Below are positions 1 through 6,970 of a DNA stretch of 22,438 bases, in pieces (position 1 is the stretch's first letter; the number at the start of each line of letters is the position of its first letter). This DNA is from a virus, in IMG/VR virus record IMGVR_UViG_3300046009_002729, positions 1 to 22,438 of that record, one strand, 5' to 3'. Under the pieces are notes generated by a model. It searched no databases. It was given only the letters and a program-made list of their open reading frames with translations, and was not told the DNA's origin. The position numbers and the translations under genes are program-made.

Positions 1-404
1 TTATTCCGCAATTTCAAACCGAAGGCGCAGCCGCTATTGATTTATGCGCTTGTATTGAAGAAACCATGCTTTTAACACCAGAAACGCCCGTGCTAATTCC
101 TACAGGCATTGCAATACATATTGCTGATAAGTCTGTTGTTGGTTTGATTGTTCCGCGCAGTGGGCTAGGGTTTAATTATGGCGTTGGCTTGATGAACACG
201 GTTGGCGTAATTGACAGTGATTATCAAGGCGAGATTATGGTTAAGTTGCGCATGACACACGGTGATAGTTATCGAATCCAACCTAACGAACGCATTGCTC
301 AAATGTTTTTTGTGCCTGTATTTCGTCCGATATTTGAAGAAGTGGAGGAATTTAGCGCAGTGACTGAGCGCGGTGTTGGTGGTTTTGGGAGTACAGGGAA
401 ATGA
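1..404 (+). CDS. dut: dUTPase (dUTP pyrophosphatase), 5' end cut by window edge
   Basis: Hydrolyses dUTP to dUMP and pyrophosphate, keeping uracil out of phage DNA and supplying the dTMP precursor. The family acts as a homotrimer in the cytoplasm. The frame is open from base 3, so the true start lies upstream and 133 residues are visible. All five trimeric dUTPase motifs can be read: I (AAAIDLCAC, about nt 27-50), II (PRSGLGF, about 151-172), III (GVIDSDYQGEI, about 205-236, with the catalytic Asp and the substrate-stacking Tyr), IV (RIAQMFFVPV, about 291-321) and V (RGVGGFGSTGK, the P-loop-like tail that closes over the phosphates, about 369-401). A shorter call from the internal ATG at 66 would lose motif I and is wrong. 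The stop overlaps the next ATG (ATGA at 401-404), so the two genes are probably translationally coupled. Confidence 0.96.
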   Translation, partial: IPQFQTEGAAAIDLCACIEETMLLTPETPVLIPTGIAIHIADKSVVGLIVPRSGLGFNYGVGLMNTVGVIDSDYQGEIMVKLRMTHGDSYRIQPNERIAQMFFVPVFRPIFEEVEEFSAVTERGVGGFGSTGK

Positions 405-601
405 TCGCAACAACAGCCTATATTTTAATTATCGCTGTAACAACTCACGGTGAGCTTACACAATCAACAATCGAATTTGCAGATAAGGCTTCGTGTGAAA
501 GCGCGGCAGTTAGACAGGATTTTGCGTTTAAAAATTTGCAGTTTGCAGGCAGATGGAATCTAACCTGCCATCCTTATCAACTTAATGAGATTAAAAAATG
601 A
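401..601 (+). CDS. small hypothetical protein with N-terminal hydrophobic segment
   Basis: Codes for 66 residues and is not recognised as a named family. The N-terminus (roughly residues 2-14, IATTAYILIIAVT) is hydrophobic and looks like an uncleaved anchor or short signal sequence. The rest is polar, with two cysteines (CES near residue 28 and TCHP near residue 56) that could form a disulfide if the protein is exported. It starts inside the dUTPase stop codon (ATGA), with GGGAG about nine bases upstream as a plausible ribosome binding site. It ends inside the next start (ATGA at 598-601). The tight overlaps on both sides support a real gene. Its role is unknown. Confidence 0.7.
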   Translation: MIATTAYILIIAVTTHGELTQSTIEFADKASCESAAVRQDFAFKNLQFAGRWNLTCHPYQLNEIKK

Positions 602-1101
602 TCCAGCAAATTCTCCAGCGCGGAAATCGTCAAGGCATGACAATGCGCGAAATAACCGAGCTAACAGATTTAAAGCAACATCAAGTGGAATTTAAGGTTC
701 AAAAGTTAATCAAAGAAGGCATTGTGCATAAATCTGTTGATAGAATAGACAATGCGTATTTGTACACGTTGACAAGCTATGAAGAATTGCCGCCACCTGT
801 TGAATGTTCACCTGTTCGATTGGATAACGTCATTAAGCATTTAAACAAGCAGAAAGAACGAGTTAATGCAGGCGCACAGATTAAAACAAGCGACCCAGTA
901 AATTCACCAAGCCACTATACTAACGGTTCTGTTGAATGTATCGATGCAATCGAATCAATGCTAACAAAAGAAGAATTTATCGGATTTTTACGCGGAAACA
1001 TATTAAAATATCAGTGGCGTTATAGGCAAAAAAACGGTGCCGAGGATTTAAAAAAGGCGCAGTGGTATTTTGACAAGTTAAAAGAAAAAGAGGGCGTTTA
1101 A
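598..1101 (+). CDS. winged-helix / DUF3310 fusion protein
   Basis: A 167-aa protein with two parts. Residues about 1-60 look like a small winged-helix DNA-binding domain: a helix-turn-helix pattern (MTMREITELTDLKQHQVEFK) followed by a basic wing that ends in YLYTL. Residues about 99-165 match DUF3310: DPVNSPSHYT, then ECIDAIESMLT, GFLRGNILKYQWRYRQKNG and DLKKAQWYFDKL. DUF3310 proteins are common in phage early regions and are sometimes annotated as nucleotide-kinase-like, but no activity is established and no P-loop is visible here. Residues 60-98 form a charged, proline-containing linker. The neighbouring dUTPase fits a nucleotide-metabolism or early-control setting. The start overlaps the previous stop, and the stop overlaps the next ATG by one base (TAATG). 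Confidence 0.85.
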   Translation: MIQQILQRGNRQGMTMREITELTDLKQHQVEFKVQKLIKEGIVHKSVDRIDNAYLYTLTSYEELPPPVECSPVRLDNVIKHLNKQKERVNAGAQIKTSDPVNSPSHYTNGSVECIDAIESMLTKEEFIGFLRGNILKYQWRYRQKNGAEDLKKAQWYFDKLKEKEGV

Positions 1102-1232
1102 TGTATGAATTTAAAAGCGGTAAACCATCAGGCGGCTTGCGTTATCAAGCCATGCGCGATTATTTAATAAAATTAAAATGGCTTGCAGACAATCCCATGC
1201 AACCCGTGTTTATAAGTGAACGCAGTGCATGA
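1101..1232 (+). CDS. hypothetical 43-aa protein
   Basis: A short frame starting one base into the preceding stop (TAATG), with AGAGG about seven bases upstream as a good ribosome binding site. The product begins MYEFKSGKPSGGLRYQAMRD and is basic with a central amphipathic stretch (YLIKLKWLAD). No family is recognised. It is supported by the tail-to-head overlap with both neighbours: the next gene starts within its stop (ATGA at 1229-1232). Length and context fit the small early proteins found in phage gene clusters. The function is unknown. Confidence 0.6.
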   Translation: MYEFKSGKPSGGLRYQAMRDYLIKLKWLADNPMQPVFISERSA

Positions 1233-1357
1233 AACCACGACTTAAAAAGATAGGTAGAATTTGGTTATGTTACACACAAACAACGGCTGTATGTTCCGGC
1301 TCAACACCTGAAGAAGCCTATCAAAAATGGGTATCAAAAAACAAAGCCGCTGAGTAA
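1229..1357 (+). CDS. hypothetical 42-aa protein
   Basis: Last gene of the plus-strand group, starting in an ATGA overlap with the gene before it. The product begins MKPRLKKIGRIWLCYTQTT, with a basic N-terminus, two cysteines about eight residues apart, and a C-terminal helix with aromatic residues (PEEAYQKWVSKNKAAE). That C-terminus resembles small phage proteins in which a short strand is followed by an EEAY-W helix, but I cannot name a family. No strong ribosome binding site is seen, so it may depend on coupling. Its last codons form the left arm of the terminator hairpin at 1343-1367. Confidence 0.5.
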   Translation: MKPRLKKIGRIWLCYTQTTAVCSGSTPEEAYQKWVSKNKAAE

Positions 1358-1367
1358 GCGGCTTTTT
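1343..1367. terminator. bidirectional rho-independent terminator between convergent gene groups
   Basis: The arms AAAGCCGC (1343-1350) and GCGGCTTT (1358-1365) form a perfect 8-bp stem with a 7-base loop. On the plus strand the stem runs into TTTTT (1363-1367). On the minus strand the transcript continues into TTTGTTTTTTG. It lies exactly where the plus-strand group (stop at 1355-1357, within the loop) meets the 3' end of the minus-strand endolysin gene (1370), so it should end both transcripts. Confidence 0.88.
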
Positions 1368-1369
1368 AA

Positions 1370-1816
1370 TTATTTGCTTAAAAACAATTCTGCTTCAGCG
1401 TTGCGTCTGCGCGTTAATCCAGCAAGCGGTTTTCCACCTGCTTTATCCCAACGCAAAAACTGTTTTGCTATTTCTGCCTTGTCGTCACCGGCTTTTAACA
1501 TTTTAACAAGTGTTGATTTAAAAAAGTTACCTGCGCCAATGTTGTAGCATAAGCAAACAAGTGCATCATATTCATTTTGTGTTAATTCAACGTCTGTTGC
1601 ATTAACCGCTTTTTCGTATTGCCCAATTGTTGCAGCCAATAAAGCCAAAGCCGCCCCTTCATTAGGCAACGTTCTATTTTTAGTAACTGGTGTGCCATCA
1701 CCATAATGTGTTGAGCCAATGCCAATAGTCCAAACACCAGCTGGGCATTGGTACGCTTTGAGCTTGCAACCTTCAAATTCTTTAATTAATTTTAAACCGC
1801 GTTCGCCTGTTTTCAT
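1370..1816 (-). CDS. endolysin, T4-type lysozyme (glycoside hydrolase 24)
   Basis: Cleaves the glycan strands of peptidoglycan to release progeny. It has 148 residues, normal for a compact GH24 endolysin. The catalytic triad follows the E-8-(D/C)-5-T spacing: Glu15 (KEFEG), Cys24 (QCPAG) and Thr30 (WTIGIG). Cys takes the place of the Asp of T4 lysozyme, a known variant in this family. The C-terminal helical lobe carries NEYDALVCLCYNIGAG and FLRWDKAGGKPLAGLTRRR, both typical of phage lysozymes. The N-terminus (MKTGERGLKLIKEF) is neither a signal peptide nor a SAR helix, so access to the periplasm should need a holin. The gene starts in an ATGA overlap with the upstream holin candidate and is the last gene of the late operon. 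Confidence 0.95.
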   Translation of the reverse strand: MKTGERGLKLIKEFEGCKLKAYQCPAGVWTIGIGSTHYGDGTPVTKNRTLPNEGAALALLAATIGQYEKAVNATDVELTQNEYDALVCLCYNIGAGNFFKSTLVKMLKAGDDKAEIAKQFLRWDKAGGKPLAGLTRRRNAEAELFLSK

Positions 1817-2055
1817 TTTCGTGATCTCATAGAAAGTACCGTAATTAATTTTTGTGTAAGCCGTATCATGTCGTTATCGAGCAGGCGTATTTGGTCAATA
1901 AGATCAATTAGCGCGTCAGTGGTTTCGGTAAGTATTGGCTTAACAATTGTCGTTACCCATATCCAAACGAAATAGACGATATACCCCATGCTACTTGATG
2001 CAATAATAGGGAATCCATACTGGTTGATATATTTAGCTAATGCGTCAACATCCAT
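1813..2055 (-). CDS. small membrane protein, holin candidate (paralogue of the next gene upstream)
   Basis: An 80-aa protein with one probable membrane span (residues about 14-38, GFPIIASSSMGYIVYFVWIW followed by hydrophobic residues) and a C-terminal helix with heptad-like spacing (about 44-72, LIDLIDQIRLLDNDMIRL). The GFPI start of the span, the position of the span and the following LI-x-x-I-x-x-L-D pattern match the neighbouring 92-aa protein, so the two look like diverged tandem duplicates. It lies directly before the endolysin with an ATGA overlap. Position and topology make it a candidate holin or holin regulator. It lacks the two or three spans of classic holins, so the functional call is an inference. 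Confidence 0.72.
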   Translation of the reverse strand: MDVDALAKYINQYGFPIIASSSMGYIVYFVWIWVTTIVKPILTETTDALIDLIDQIRLLDNDMIRLTQKLITVLSMRSRK

Positions 2056-2333
2056 TAATCAATTCTCTTTTCTTGCGGGTTATTAAAACGCGCCACCTTC
2101 TCTTTTTCAATTGGCATATCAAGTGTTTCTGTCATGAGTACGTCTATTTTTACAATATCCTCTGACATAGCCGTGACACGTTTATCAAGTTGCTTGATGA
2201 TACCGATAAGGCTTTTAATCTTTTCAAGTACGCTATCAAGCAGGAATTTAATCGTCAGAAATACAAAGTACATTCCCACGCAAGCAGCGGCAATGGGGAA
2301 ACCTACATCCGTTGCAAACTGTAGGAATTCCAT
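2055..2333 (-). CDS. small membrane protein, holin candidate
   Basis: A 92-aa protein with one hydrophobic span near the N-terminus (residues about 10-33, VGFPIAAACVGMYFVFLTIK and onward). A long amphipathic helix follows (about 34-70, with IKSLIGIIKQLDKRV), then a charged tail rich in Lys, Glu and Asn. Its layout matches that of the following gene product: the shared GFPI motif and an LI-x-x-I-x-QLD heptad segment, offset by about seven residues. It overlaps both neighbours by one base (TAATG). The N-out single-span architecture with a coiled-coil tail, next to an endolysin, suggests a lysis role, but no named holin family is recognised. Confidence 0.72.
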   Translation of the reverse strand: MEFLQFATDVGFPIAAACVGMYFVFLTIKFLLDSVLEKIKSLIGIIKQLDKRVTAMSEDIVKIDVLMTETLDMPIEKEKVARFNNPQEKRID

Positions 2334-2545
2334 TACTTACTCGTCCACCAAGCAATAAAAGAAAACAACGCGCCAATAGTGAAGACAATGCCTCCAATAA
2401 AACCTTTATAGCGCGTTTGCTCGTTCTTCATTTCTTCAAGAGTAGCAATTATGGCATCAAGCTTCTTGCCCCTATCTTCAAATATTTCTTCAAGGTTCTC
2501 AATTCGTTGCTCCACTTTAGCAAGGCGGCAGGCTTCATCAGGCAT
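2333..2545 (-). CDS. coiled-coil protein with C-terminal membrane span, XhlA-like
   Basis: A 70-aa protein. Residues about 5-45 form a charged coiled coil (VEQRIENLEEIFEDRGKKLD and onward), and residues about 47-67 form a membrane span (YKGFIGGIVFTIGALFSFIA) followed by a short tail WWTSK. This order, coiled coil then terminal span, resembles the XhlA/haemolysin family of Bacillus phage lysis proteins and many annotated small phage holin accessory proteins. It starts two bases after the preceding gene stops and overlaps the next gene by one base. Its place at the head of a run of membrane proteins followed by an endolysin supports a role in lysis, but the family match is by architecture only. 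Confidence 0.72.
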   Translation of the reverse strand: MPDEACRLAKVEQRIENLEEIFEDRGKKLDAIIATLEEMKNEQTRYKGFIGGIVFTIGALFSFIAWWTSK

Positions 2546-2547
2546 AA

Positions 2548-2694
2548 CTAATCCTCTTTTTTTTCTTCAGTTTGACTATCAGTTTGCTGTTTTAAATCAA
2601 CAAGCAGGGGATATGCACCCGACGAAGTTGGAAGTTGACCTAACGTACTTAATATCGCATTTGCTGATTCTTCAGATATATTCCAAGTAATCAT
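2548..2694 (-). CDS. small conserved-looking phage protein, 48 aa
   Basis: I place the start at 2694 (MITWNISEESANAIL) rather than at the longer frame from 2745. On the minus strand GGAG lies about eight bases upstream of the 2694 ATG, which is one base after the preceding stop (TAA-T-ATG); the longer form would overlap the preceding gene by about 50 bases. The product is a short helical stretch followed by an acidic, Gln-rich tail (KQQTDSQTEEKKED). Small proteins of this pattern are often found just downstream of phage tail fibre genes, but I know of no established function. Confidence 0.65.
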   Translation of the reverse strand: MITWNISEESANAILSTLGQLPTSSGAYPLLVDLKQQTDSQTEEKKED

Positions 2695-2695
2695 A

Positions 2696-3001
2696 TTAGT
2701 TGCTCCAAGGTGTGCCGTTAGAATGAACAACTTTTTGATTCTCAATATGCGCGGCTAATTCCGAATCTGCTAACGCTTCAGACTGTGTACCCACTAGATT
2801 TTTAATCCATGCAATAACATCTGCTTTTGATAGTTTATCGTAATCAATGACTGTGCCTTTAGGTGCAGGAAAACCTGTAATAGAGTTAACCGTCACGCTG
2901 TCTGTGCCGTTTGATGCTGTGATAGTAAATTGCACTTGGTTCACAATACCGTTTTGGTCGCGTTGCAAGTTAGTTGGTTCGTATGTGTATGTTGTTGTCA
3001 T
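2696..3001 (-). CDS. small phage protein downstream of the tail fibre
   Basis: A 101-aa protein with a beta-rich N-terminal half (TYTYEPTNLQ; QVQFTITASNGTDSVTVNS) and a helical C-terminal half (DYDKLSKADVIAWIKNLVG, then ELAAHIENQKVV). This pattern recurs in phage proteins encoded next to tail fibres, where they are annotated as hypothetical. There is no signal or membrane segment. It could be a fibre-associated or chaperone-like factor, inferred only from position. The gap to the fibre gene upstream is 9 bases, and it is followed one base later by the 48-aa gene, so it belongs to the same transcript. Confidence 0.72.
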   Translation of the reverse strand: MTTTYTYEPTNLQRDQNGIVNQVQFTITASNGTDSVTVNSITGFPAPKGTVIDYDKLSKADVIAWIKNLVGTQSEALADSELAAHIENQKVVHSNGTPWSN

Positions 3002-3010
3002 GTTGATTCC

Positions 3011-4600
3011 TTAAACTGAAGTGATTGTTTGCCATGCCGCACCAGAGTACACGCAAAGTTTACTTAATGTTGTATCAAAAACCATCAACCCTGCCGCTGG
3101 TGACGCAATGGCGTTTTTTTGCGTAGTTGTCATGTTAGGCATTCTCACGCCTTTGGCAGTGCTTTGAACGTCAAGAATGGCGGATGCGTTAGGCGAAGCT
3201 GTACCAACCCCCAAACTCCCAGCTAAATAATTATCAGCCGTTCCTGCCATATAGAGATTGTATCTGCCTGTGCCAGACGCTATACCACCATAGAAACCGT
3301 AGTTGTTGGTTGCGCCTGTGAGTGTAGCGTCTACAATAAAACCATATTGGGTAGTGACACTAGAGCCTGCGCCAAACGTTCCTTGTGTAGCTGCGTAATG
3401 TTGATAGCTAGATAAAGTAAATGAAGCAGCAGCAGTTGCCGAAACATTGCGAAAACCTTGTACTACGTTTGTTACGTCAGACTGAACAGTACCAAATTGA
3501 GAAACTGAAAAAGCATTTGTTGAACCAGTTAGTGGTCTTGCAGCAATTAGGTTTATGTACCCAGCAGCAGAGATTGAGCCAATTCCTAAACTTCCAGCCA
3601 AATAATTATCAGCCGTTCCTGCCATGTAGAGATTATATCTACCTGTACCAAACGCTATAGCACCATAGAAACCGTAGTTGTTTGTCGCGCTAGTAAAAGC
3701 CCCTGTTGAGTAACCAGTCATTGTGCCTATAGATGAGCCTGCGCCAAGAGAGTCTAGCGTTATGTTATACCCAGTTACACTACCTATACTTGCTGCCGCT
3801 GCTGTAGATATACCCGTATAATTGAACGTAGCCGTAGCAGTAGAGTCTGTTGCTATAGTTGCTTGATTTACAAATCCATATGTACTTGTCGCGCCTGTTA
3901 ATGTTTTTGCAAGCCTAAAATTTTGTCCGGTAGCGGCACCGCTGCCTATATTAAGTTTACCCTCCAAATAATTATCAGCCGTTCCCGAAGCATAAATATT
4001 ATAGCCGCTGTTTGCAGTAAGGTTAATCTGCGCAGGAAAGGTTGGGTTTGATGCAAATACGTTTGCCCCCGTACCTGTTTCATCTGTTAATGCGGCAGCG
4101 AGGTTTGCAGAGGTAGGTGTTTGAAGGAATGTGGCGACGTTTGTACCAAACTGATTTGATGTGATATTAGTGACCCACGCGCTACCAGACCAGACTTTAA
4201 ATACGCCCGTTGCGCTGTTCCAATATAGCGCGCCAGTAAGCAAAGCGTTACCATCATTATCAACCGTCGGATCAGATGTTTTTGCGCCTAAATATCGATC
4301 ATCAAATGAATCATAACTAGCCGCTGCCGCTGTTGCACTACTTGCCGCATTAGTAGCTGAAGTAGATGCGTTAGATGCAGATGTTGCTGCGCTAGATGCA
4401 GATGTTGCCGCTGCGTTTTTTGAAGATAATGCCGCTGTTGCACTGGCTACAGCGTTTGCAGCAACAGCAACTTCTTGTGTCAATGCCGGTACAAACCGTG
4501 TTCTCCAACCGCCATTTCTTAACCCAGTTGTTGCATCATCATCATCTGTTACTGTTGACCCATCGCCACCTACGGTTGTACTAAAAGTTACACTACTCAT
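3011..4600 (-). CDS. tail fibre protein
   Basis: A 529-aa protein. The N-terminus (MSSVTFSTTVGGDGSTVTDD, then GGWRTRFVPALTQEVAVAA) is a conserved fibre attachment pattern. Residues about 45-95 are an Ala/Ser-rich low-complexity stretch likely to form a trimeric shaft, followed by YDSFDDRYLGAK and a segment typical of phage fibres (NDGNALLTGALYWNS, VWSGSAWV). The middle is made of repeats with the core YNLYMAGTADNYLAGSLGIG: two near-copies and one more diverged copy. The C-terminus (ILDVQSTAKGVRMPNMTTTQ through KLCVYSGAAWQTI) is a common terminal module of fibres and spike-like proteins. No intramolecular chaperone (S74-type) tail is seen. It starts in an ATGA overlap with the upstream tail gene. 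It probably recognises the host surface, and the receptor cannot be predicted. Confidence 0.88.
   Translation of the reverse strand: MSSVTFSTTVGGDGSTVTDDDDATTGLRNGGWRTRFVPALTQEVAVAANAVASATAALSSKNAAATSASSAATSASNASTSATNAASSATAAAASYDSFDDRYLGAKTSDPTVDNDGNALLTGALYWNSATGVFKVWSGSAWVTNITSNQFGTNVATFLQTPTSANLAAALTDETGTGANVFASNPTFPAQINLTANSGYNIYASGTADNYLEGKLNIGSGAATGQNFRLAKTLTGATSTYGFVNQATIATDSTATATFNYTGISTAAAASIGSVTGYNITLDSLGAGSSIGTMTGYSTGAFTSATNNYGFYGAIAFGTGRYNLYMAGTADNYLAGSLGIGSISAAGYINLIAARPLTGSTNAFSVSQFGTVQSDVTNVVQGFRNVSATAAASFTLSSYQHYAATQGTFGAGSSVTTQYGFIVDATLTGATNNYGFYGGIASGTGRYNLYMAGTADNYLAGSLGVGTASPNASAILDVQSTAKGVRMPNMTTTQKNAIASPAAGLMVFDTTLSKLCVYSGAAWQTITSV
3210..3315 (-). repeat. internal direct repeat in the fibre gene, copy 1
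   Basis: About 106 bp nearly identical, base for base, to 3585-3690 (offset 375 bp, 125 codons). It encodes the NNYGFYG / GRYNLYMAGTADNYLAGSLG segment of the fibre. Most differences are single substitutions at third positions. Confidence 0.85.
3585..3690 (-). repeat. internal direct repeat in the fibre gene, copy 2
   Basis: Partner of the 3210-3315 copy. A shorter, more diverged third copy lies near 3961-4006. It shares the 20-base core AAATAATTATCAGCCGTTCC (plus strand) and encodes the related segment ASGTADNYLEGKLNIG. Confidence 0.85.
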
Positions 4601-5445
4601 AATAATTCCTTGATTTCATACGTTGTTTGATACCGCGTGTTATACGGTTGAGATATTGGCGACAATGCGCGTAAACGCCCTAAAAATGCCCGTCTTTGTA
4701 AATTTAGCGCGTCTGCATCGTCCCAAATATATAAAATCTCAGCGTCTGTTCCACTGATTTTCATAATGTCATTATTTAAAATTGATTCGGCATAGGTTAA
4801 ATGGTCAAGCGTAAACTGTGCAACTCGATAACTTTCACGTCTATCAAAAAATTCTGCACCACTCATGGCTGTATCCACAACGGTGGATGATTCATAACCA
4901 ATTGACGCGCCTAAGTTCATATTTAAAACTGGTTGATATTTAGTGCCGATAAAAATACGCCCAAACTCAACGTAAGTTGATACAGACTCAAAAAATTCAA
5001 TTTGATAATATTGCTCAGAAACAACAACAGGAATAGATAAAATCAATGTTTTTGTGTAAAAATTAATTTCTTCGTCTGTTGGTGTCAAATCCCAAAAATG
5101 CACGTCTTCCCATTCGTAAGTTCCGTACGGCGATTGAGGCCATACATCCACTTGCCCGCTGTCATAAACGAGTGTTGTGTATCCGCTATCTGAATAAACA
5201 CGATAACGCCATTTTGCCGACGATGTTAAATTATGAGCAATGATGCCAACGGTTGAGATAATGCGTGCAATGTCTGTTGAAAATCGTAGACGCGTGCTTG
5301 CATTAGCATTATTTGTTGATCTTGCTACTTTAGATAATTGACGTGTTTTAATGTTATCAAGCGGTAGCGTAGTTGACCAAGAACCATACGCGCCAAACGT
5401 TGCCGCGTCAATTCTATTTTGATAACTGATAATAGTATTTGCCAT
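4597..5445 (-). CDS. phage tail protein (distal tail/tip)
   Basis: A 282-aa protein with no transmembrane segment. It is mostly beta-structure by composition (TLILSIPVVVSEQYYQIEFF; TYVEFGRIFIGTKYQPVLN). The N-terminal half (LPLDNIKTRQLSKVARSTNN; HNLTSSAKWRYRVYSDSGYT) has the look of a beta-sandwich carbohydrate-binding-like domain. The C-terminal half (RRESYRVAQFTLDHLTYAES; EILYIWDDADALNLQRRAFL) resembles phage tail-tip proteins annotated only as hypothetical tail proteins. It lies between a hub-like protein and the fibre gene and overlaps the fibre start by ATGA, so a role at the tail tip or as fibre connector is likely. A precise homologue such as distal tail protein cannot be assigned by eye. 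Confidence 0.72.
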   Translation of the reverse strand: MANTIISYQNRIDAATFGAYGSWSTTLPLDNIKTRQLSKVARSTNNANASTRLRFSTDIARIISTVGIIAHNLTSSAKWRYRVYSDSGYTTLVYDSGQVDVWPQSPYGTYEWEDVHFWDLTPTDEEINFYTKTLILSIPVVVSEQYYQIEFFESVSTYVEFGRIFIGTKYQPVLNMNLGASIGYESSTVVDTAMSGAEFFDRRESYRVAQFTLDHLTYAESILNNDIMKISGTDAEILYIWDDADALNLQRRAFLGRLRALSPISQPYNTRYQTTYEIKELL

Positions 5446-5446
5446 G

Positions 5447-6970
5447 CTATCCCCAGAGCGTTAGCGTTGCGCGGTTTTTTGAATAATCTGATTCAATACC
5501 AATAATTTTAAATAGTTTACCAGAATTTAAACCAAAACGATTTATTGTTATGTTTACAATATTATTTAAATCAGGCAACGTGGTTGTTAAATCAAGCGCA
5601 ATAGTTACTGTGTACAAATCACGGCTTGTTTTGTACAAATTAAGCAATCGAGTTGCTTCAGTTTGAGCTGCTGTAGCATCAACAAGTAACGATTCTTTTT
5701 CGATTGTAGGCGCAAGTGTATATTGTGTTTTTATGGCCGTATCTTCTGCTGATTTTGTTAATGCAGGCAAAGACAAAACACTTCTACGCGCTGCGGTAAC
5801 TGCACCAGCCAAATCAAAATCTTGCACGCTGTAATTTTTTTGATACGTTAAATTAACACGCCATGCTGGAATGCCTTTGTCGGTGTCATTGGTTCGACCA
5901 TGTTCAATGCTTAAAATATTATTTATATCAATTTCAAGTGTTGCGCTACCCGTTGGCGCAGCAAATAAACCCATGCGCAATACGCCAAGCGCATCAAATC
6001 CAAAGTAAGCACCAATAGATTGAGCGACCTTATCCATTGCCACCATCGCTGAATCTGCGCCATCAATCCAAATTCCAATAACACTATTATTTGCCGTGTC
6101 TAATGCGGTGACATCGCTTGCATTAATATCACCCGATGCAATACCTGCCTTTAACGCCATTGCCTTTAAAACTTGCGCCACTGTGCGATTGGATGATGCC
6201 GCGCCTTGTATTGCGTCACATGTTAATAATCCCGTTGGCACAGCACCTAAGCGAATATAGCCAAGTGTTAAACAAGTAATGAATGTGCCGCTTGCCGGTG
6301 ACGCTGCATGTAGTGTCGCCACGTTTGCATAATCTGCACCAGCGGTTAATGCAATACCTTTATCGTAAACGTTGCTAACAGATTGGATTGCACCATCATT
6401 AATTTGATAGGTAACTTTTGAGCTGTTAACCATAATTGGCGCAATATTAAACACTTGCCCATATAGTAATGGCTTAGGTGATTTTGCAATATCAGCAACG
6501 CCTTCCACGCCATCAGGCAGTGCATTATTGCCAGCATAAAGCGTTGTCTGCAAAGGCATATCAACAATGGCGAGTTTATCCCGTGCTAATATCGTTACTT
6601 TTGAAAATGTAAACTCTACCTGCTCCATTGTGCCATTTAAAATAGTTGTAAATGCAGAATAAGCGTCACCTTCATTTCCAATTTTAATAACGAGCGAACG
6701 CCCATCAAACGAATAATTGAGAATTGAATCCAAACCACCATCGACGTTTGATAATTCAACCGCGCCATAATTTACACGGCTTGCACCGCTTGTTGTTCCG
6801 TTGCTGTAAAGTGATCTGCTAATTGATGCAGGATTGGTTATTCTATCATCATAAAATGTATTAGCAGGCGTATCAGTGGGTTTTGTCGTGTAAGGCTTTG
6901 ACGCATAACGCAGCACGGTTGTCGTGCCTGCTGCATCAATGGCCGCTGTAATTTCTACAATGTAAATCAT
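5447..6970 (-). CDS. phage tail protein, probable tail-tip/baseplate hub component
   Basis: A 507-aa protein directly after the tape measure gene, where siphophages encode distal tail and hub proteins. The N-terminus (MIYIVEITAAIDAAGTTTVL, then a stretch with NPASISRSLYSNGTTSGASR) and the central segment (DGVEGVADIAKSPKPLLYGQ) recur in phage tail proteins of Pseudomonadota that have no defined name. The C-terminal part (DLYTVTIALDLTTTLPDLNN, then INRFGLNSGKLFKIIGIESD) is like the domain that ends baseplate hub proteins. No catalytic motif is evident. It starts in an ATGA overlap with the tape measure gene and ends one base before the next start (TAG-C-ATG). The structural call is firm, the exact part less so. 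Confidence 0.77.
   Translation of the reverse strand: MIYIVEITAAIDAAGTTTVLRYASKPYTTKPTDTPANTFYDDRITNPASISRSLYSNGTTSGASRVNYGAVELSNVDGGLDSILNYSFDGRSLVIKIGNEGDAYSAFTTILNGTMEQVEFTFSKVTILARDKLAIVDMPLQTTLYAGNNALPDGVEGVADIAKSPKPLLYGQVFNIAPIMVNSSKVTYQINDGAIQSVSNVYDKGIALTAGADYANVATLHAASPASGTFITCLTLGYIRLGAVPTGLLTCDAIQGAASSNRTVAQVLKAMALKAGIASGDINASDVTALDTANNSVIGIWIDGADSAMVAMDKVAQSIGAYFGFDALGVLRMGLFAAPTGSATLEIDINNILSIEHGRTNDTDKGIPAWRVNLTYQKNYSVQDFDLAGAVTAARRSVLSLPALTKSAEDTAIKTQYTLAPTIEKESLLVDATAAQTEATRLLNLYKTSRDLYTVTIALDLTTTLPDLNNIVNITINRFGLNSGKLFKIIGIESDYSKNRATLTLWG

Noticed and set aside
165-413. Minus-strand open frame of 82 codons across the dUTPase gene
   Set aside because: It is antisense to a gene with all five dUTPase motifs and has no recognisable content.
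3210-4006. CRISPR-like repeats
   Set aside because: The repeats are long, few, inside an open reading frame and spaced by whole codons, so they are fibre-domain duplications.
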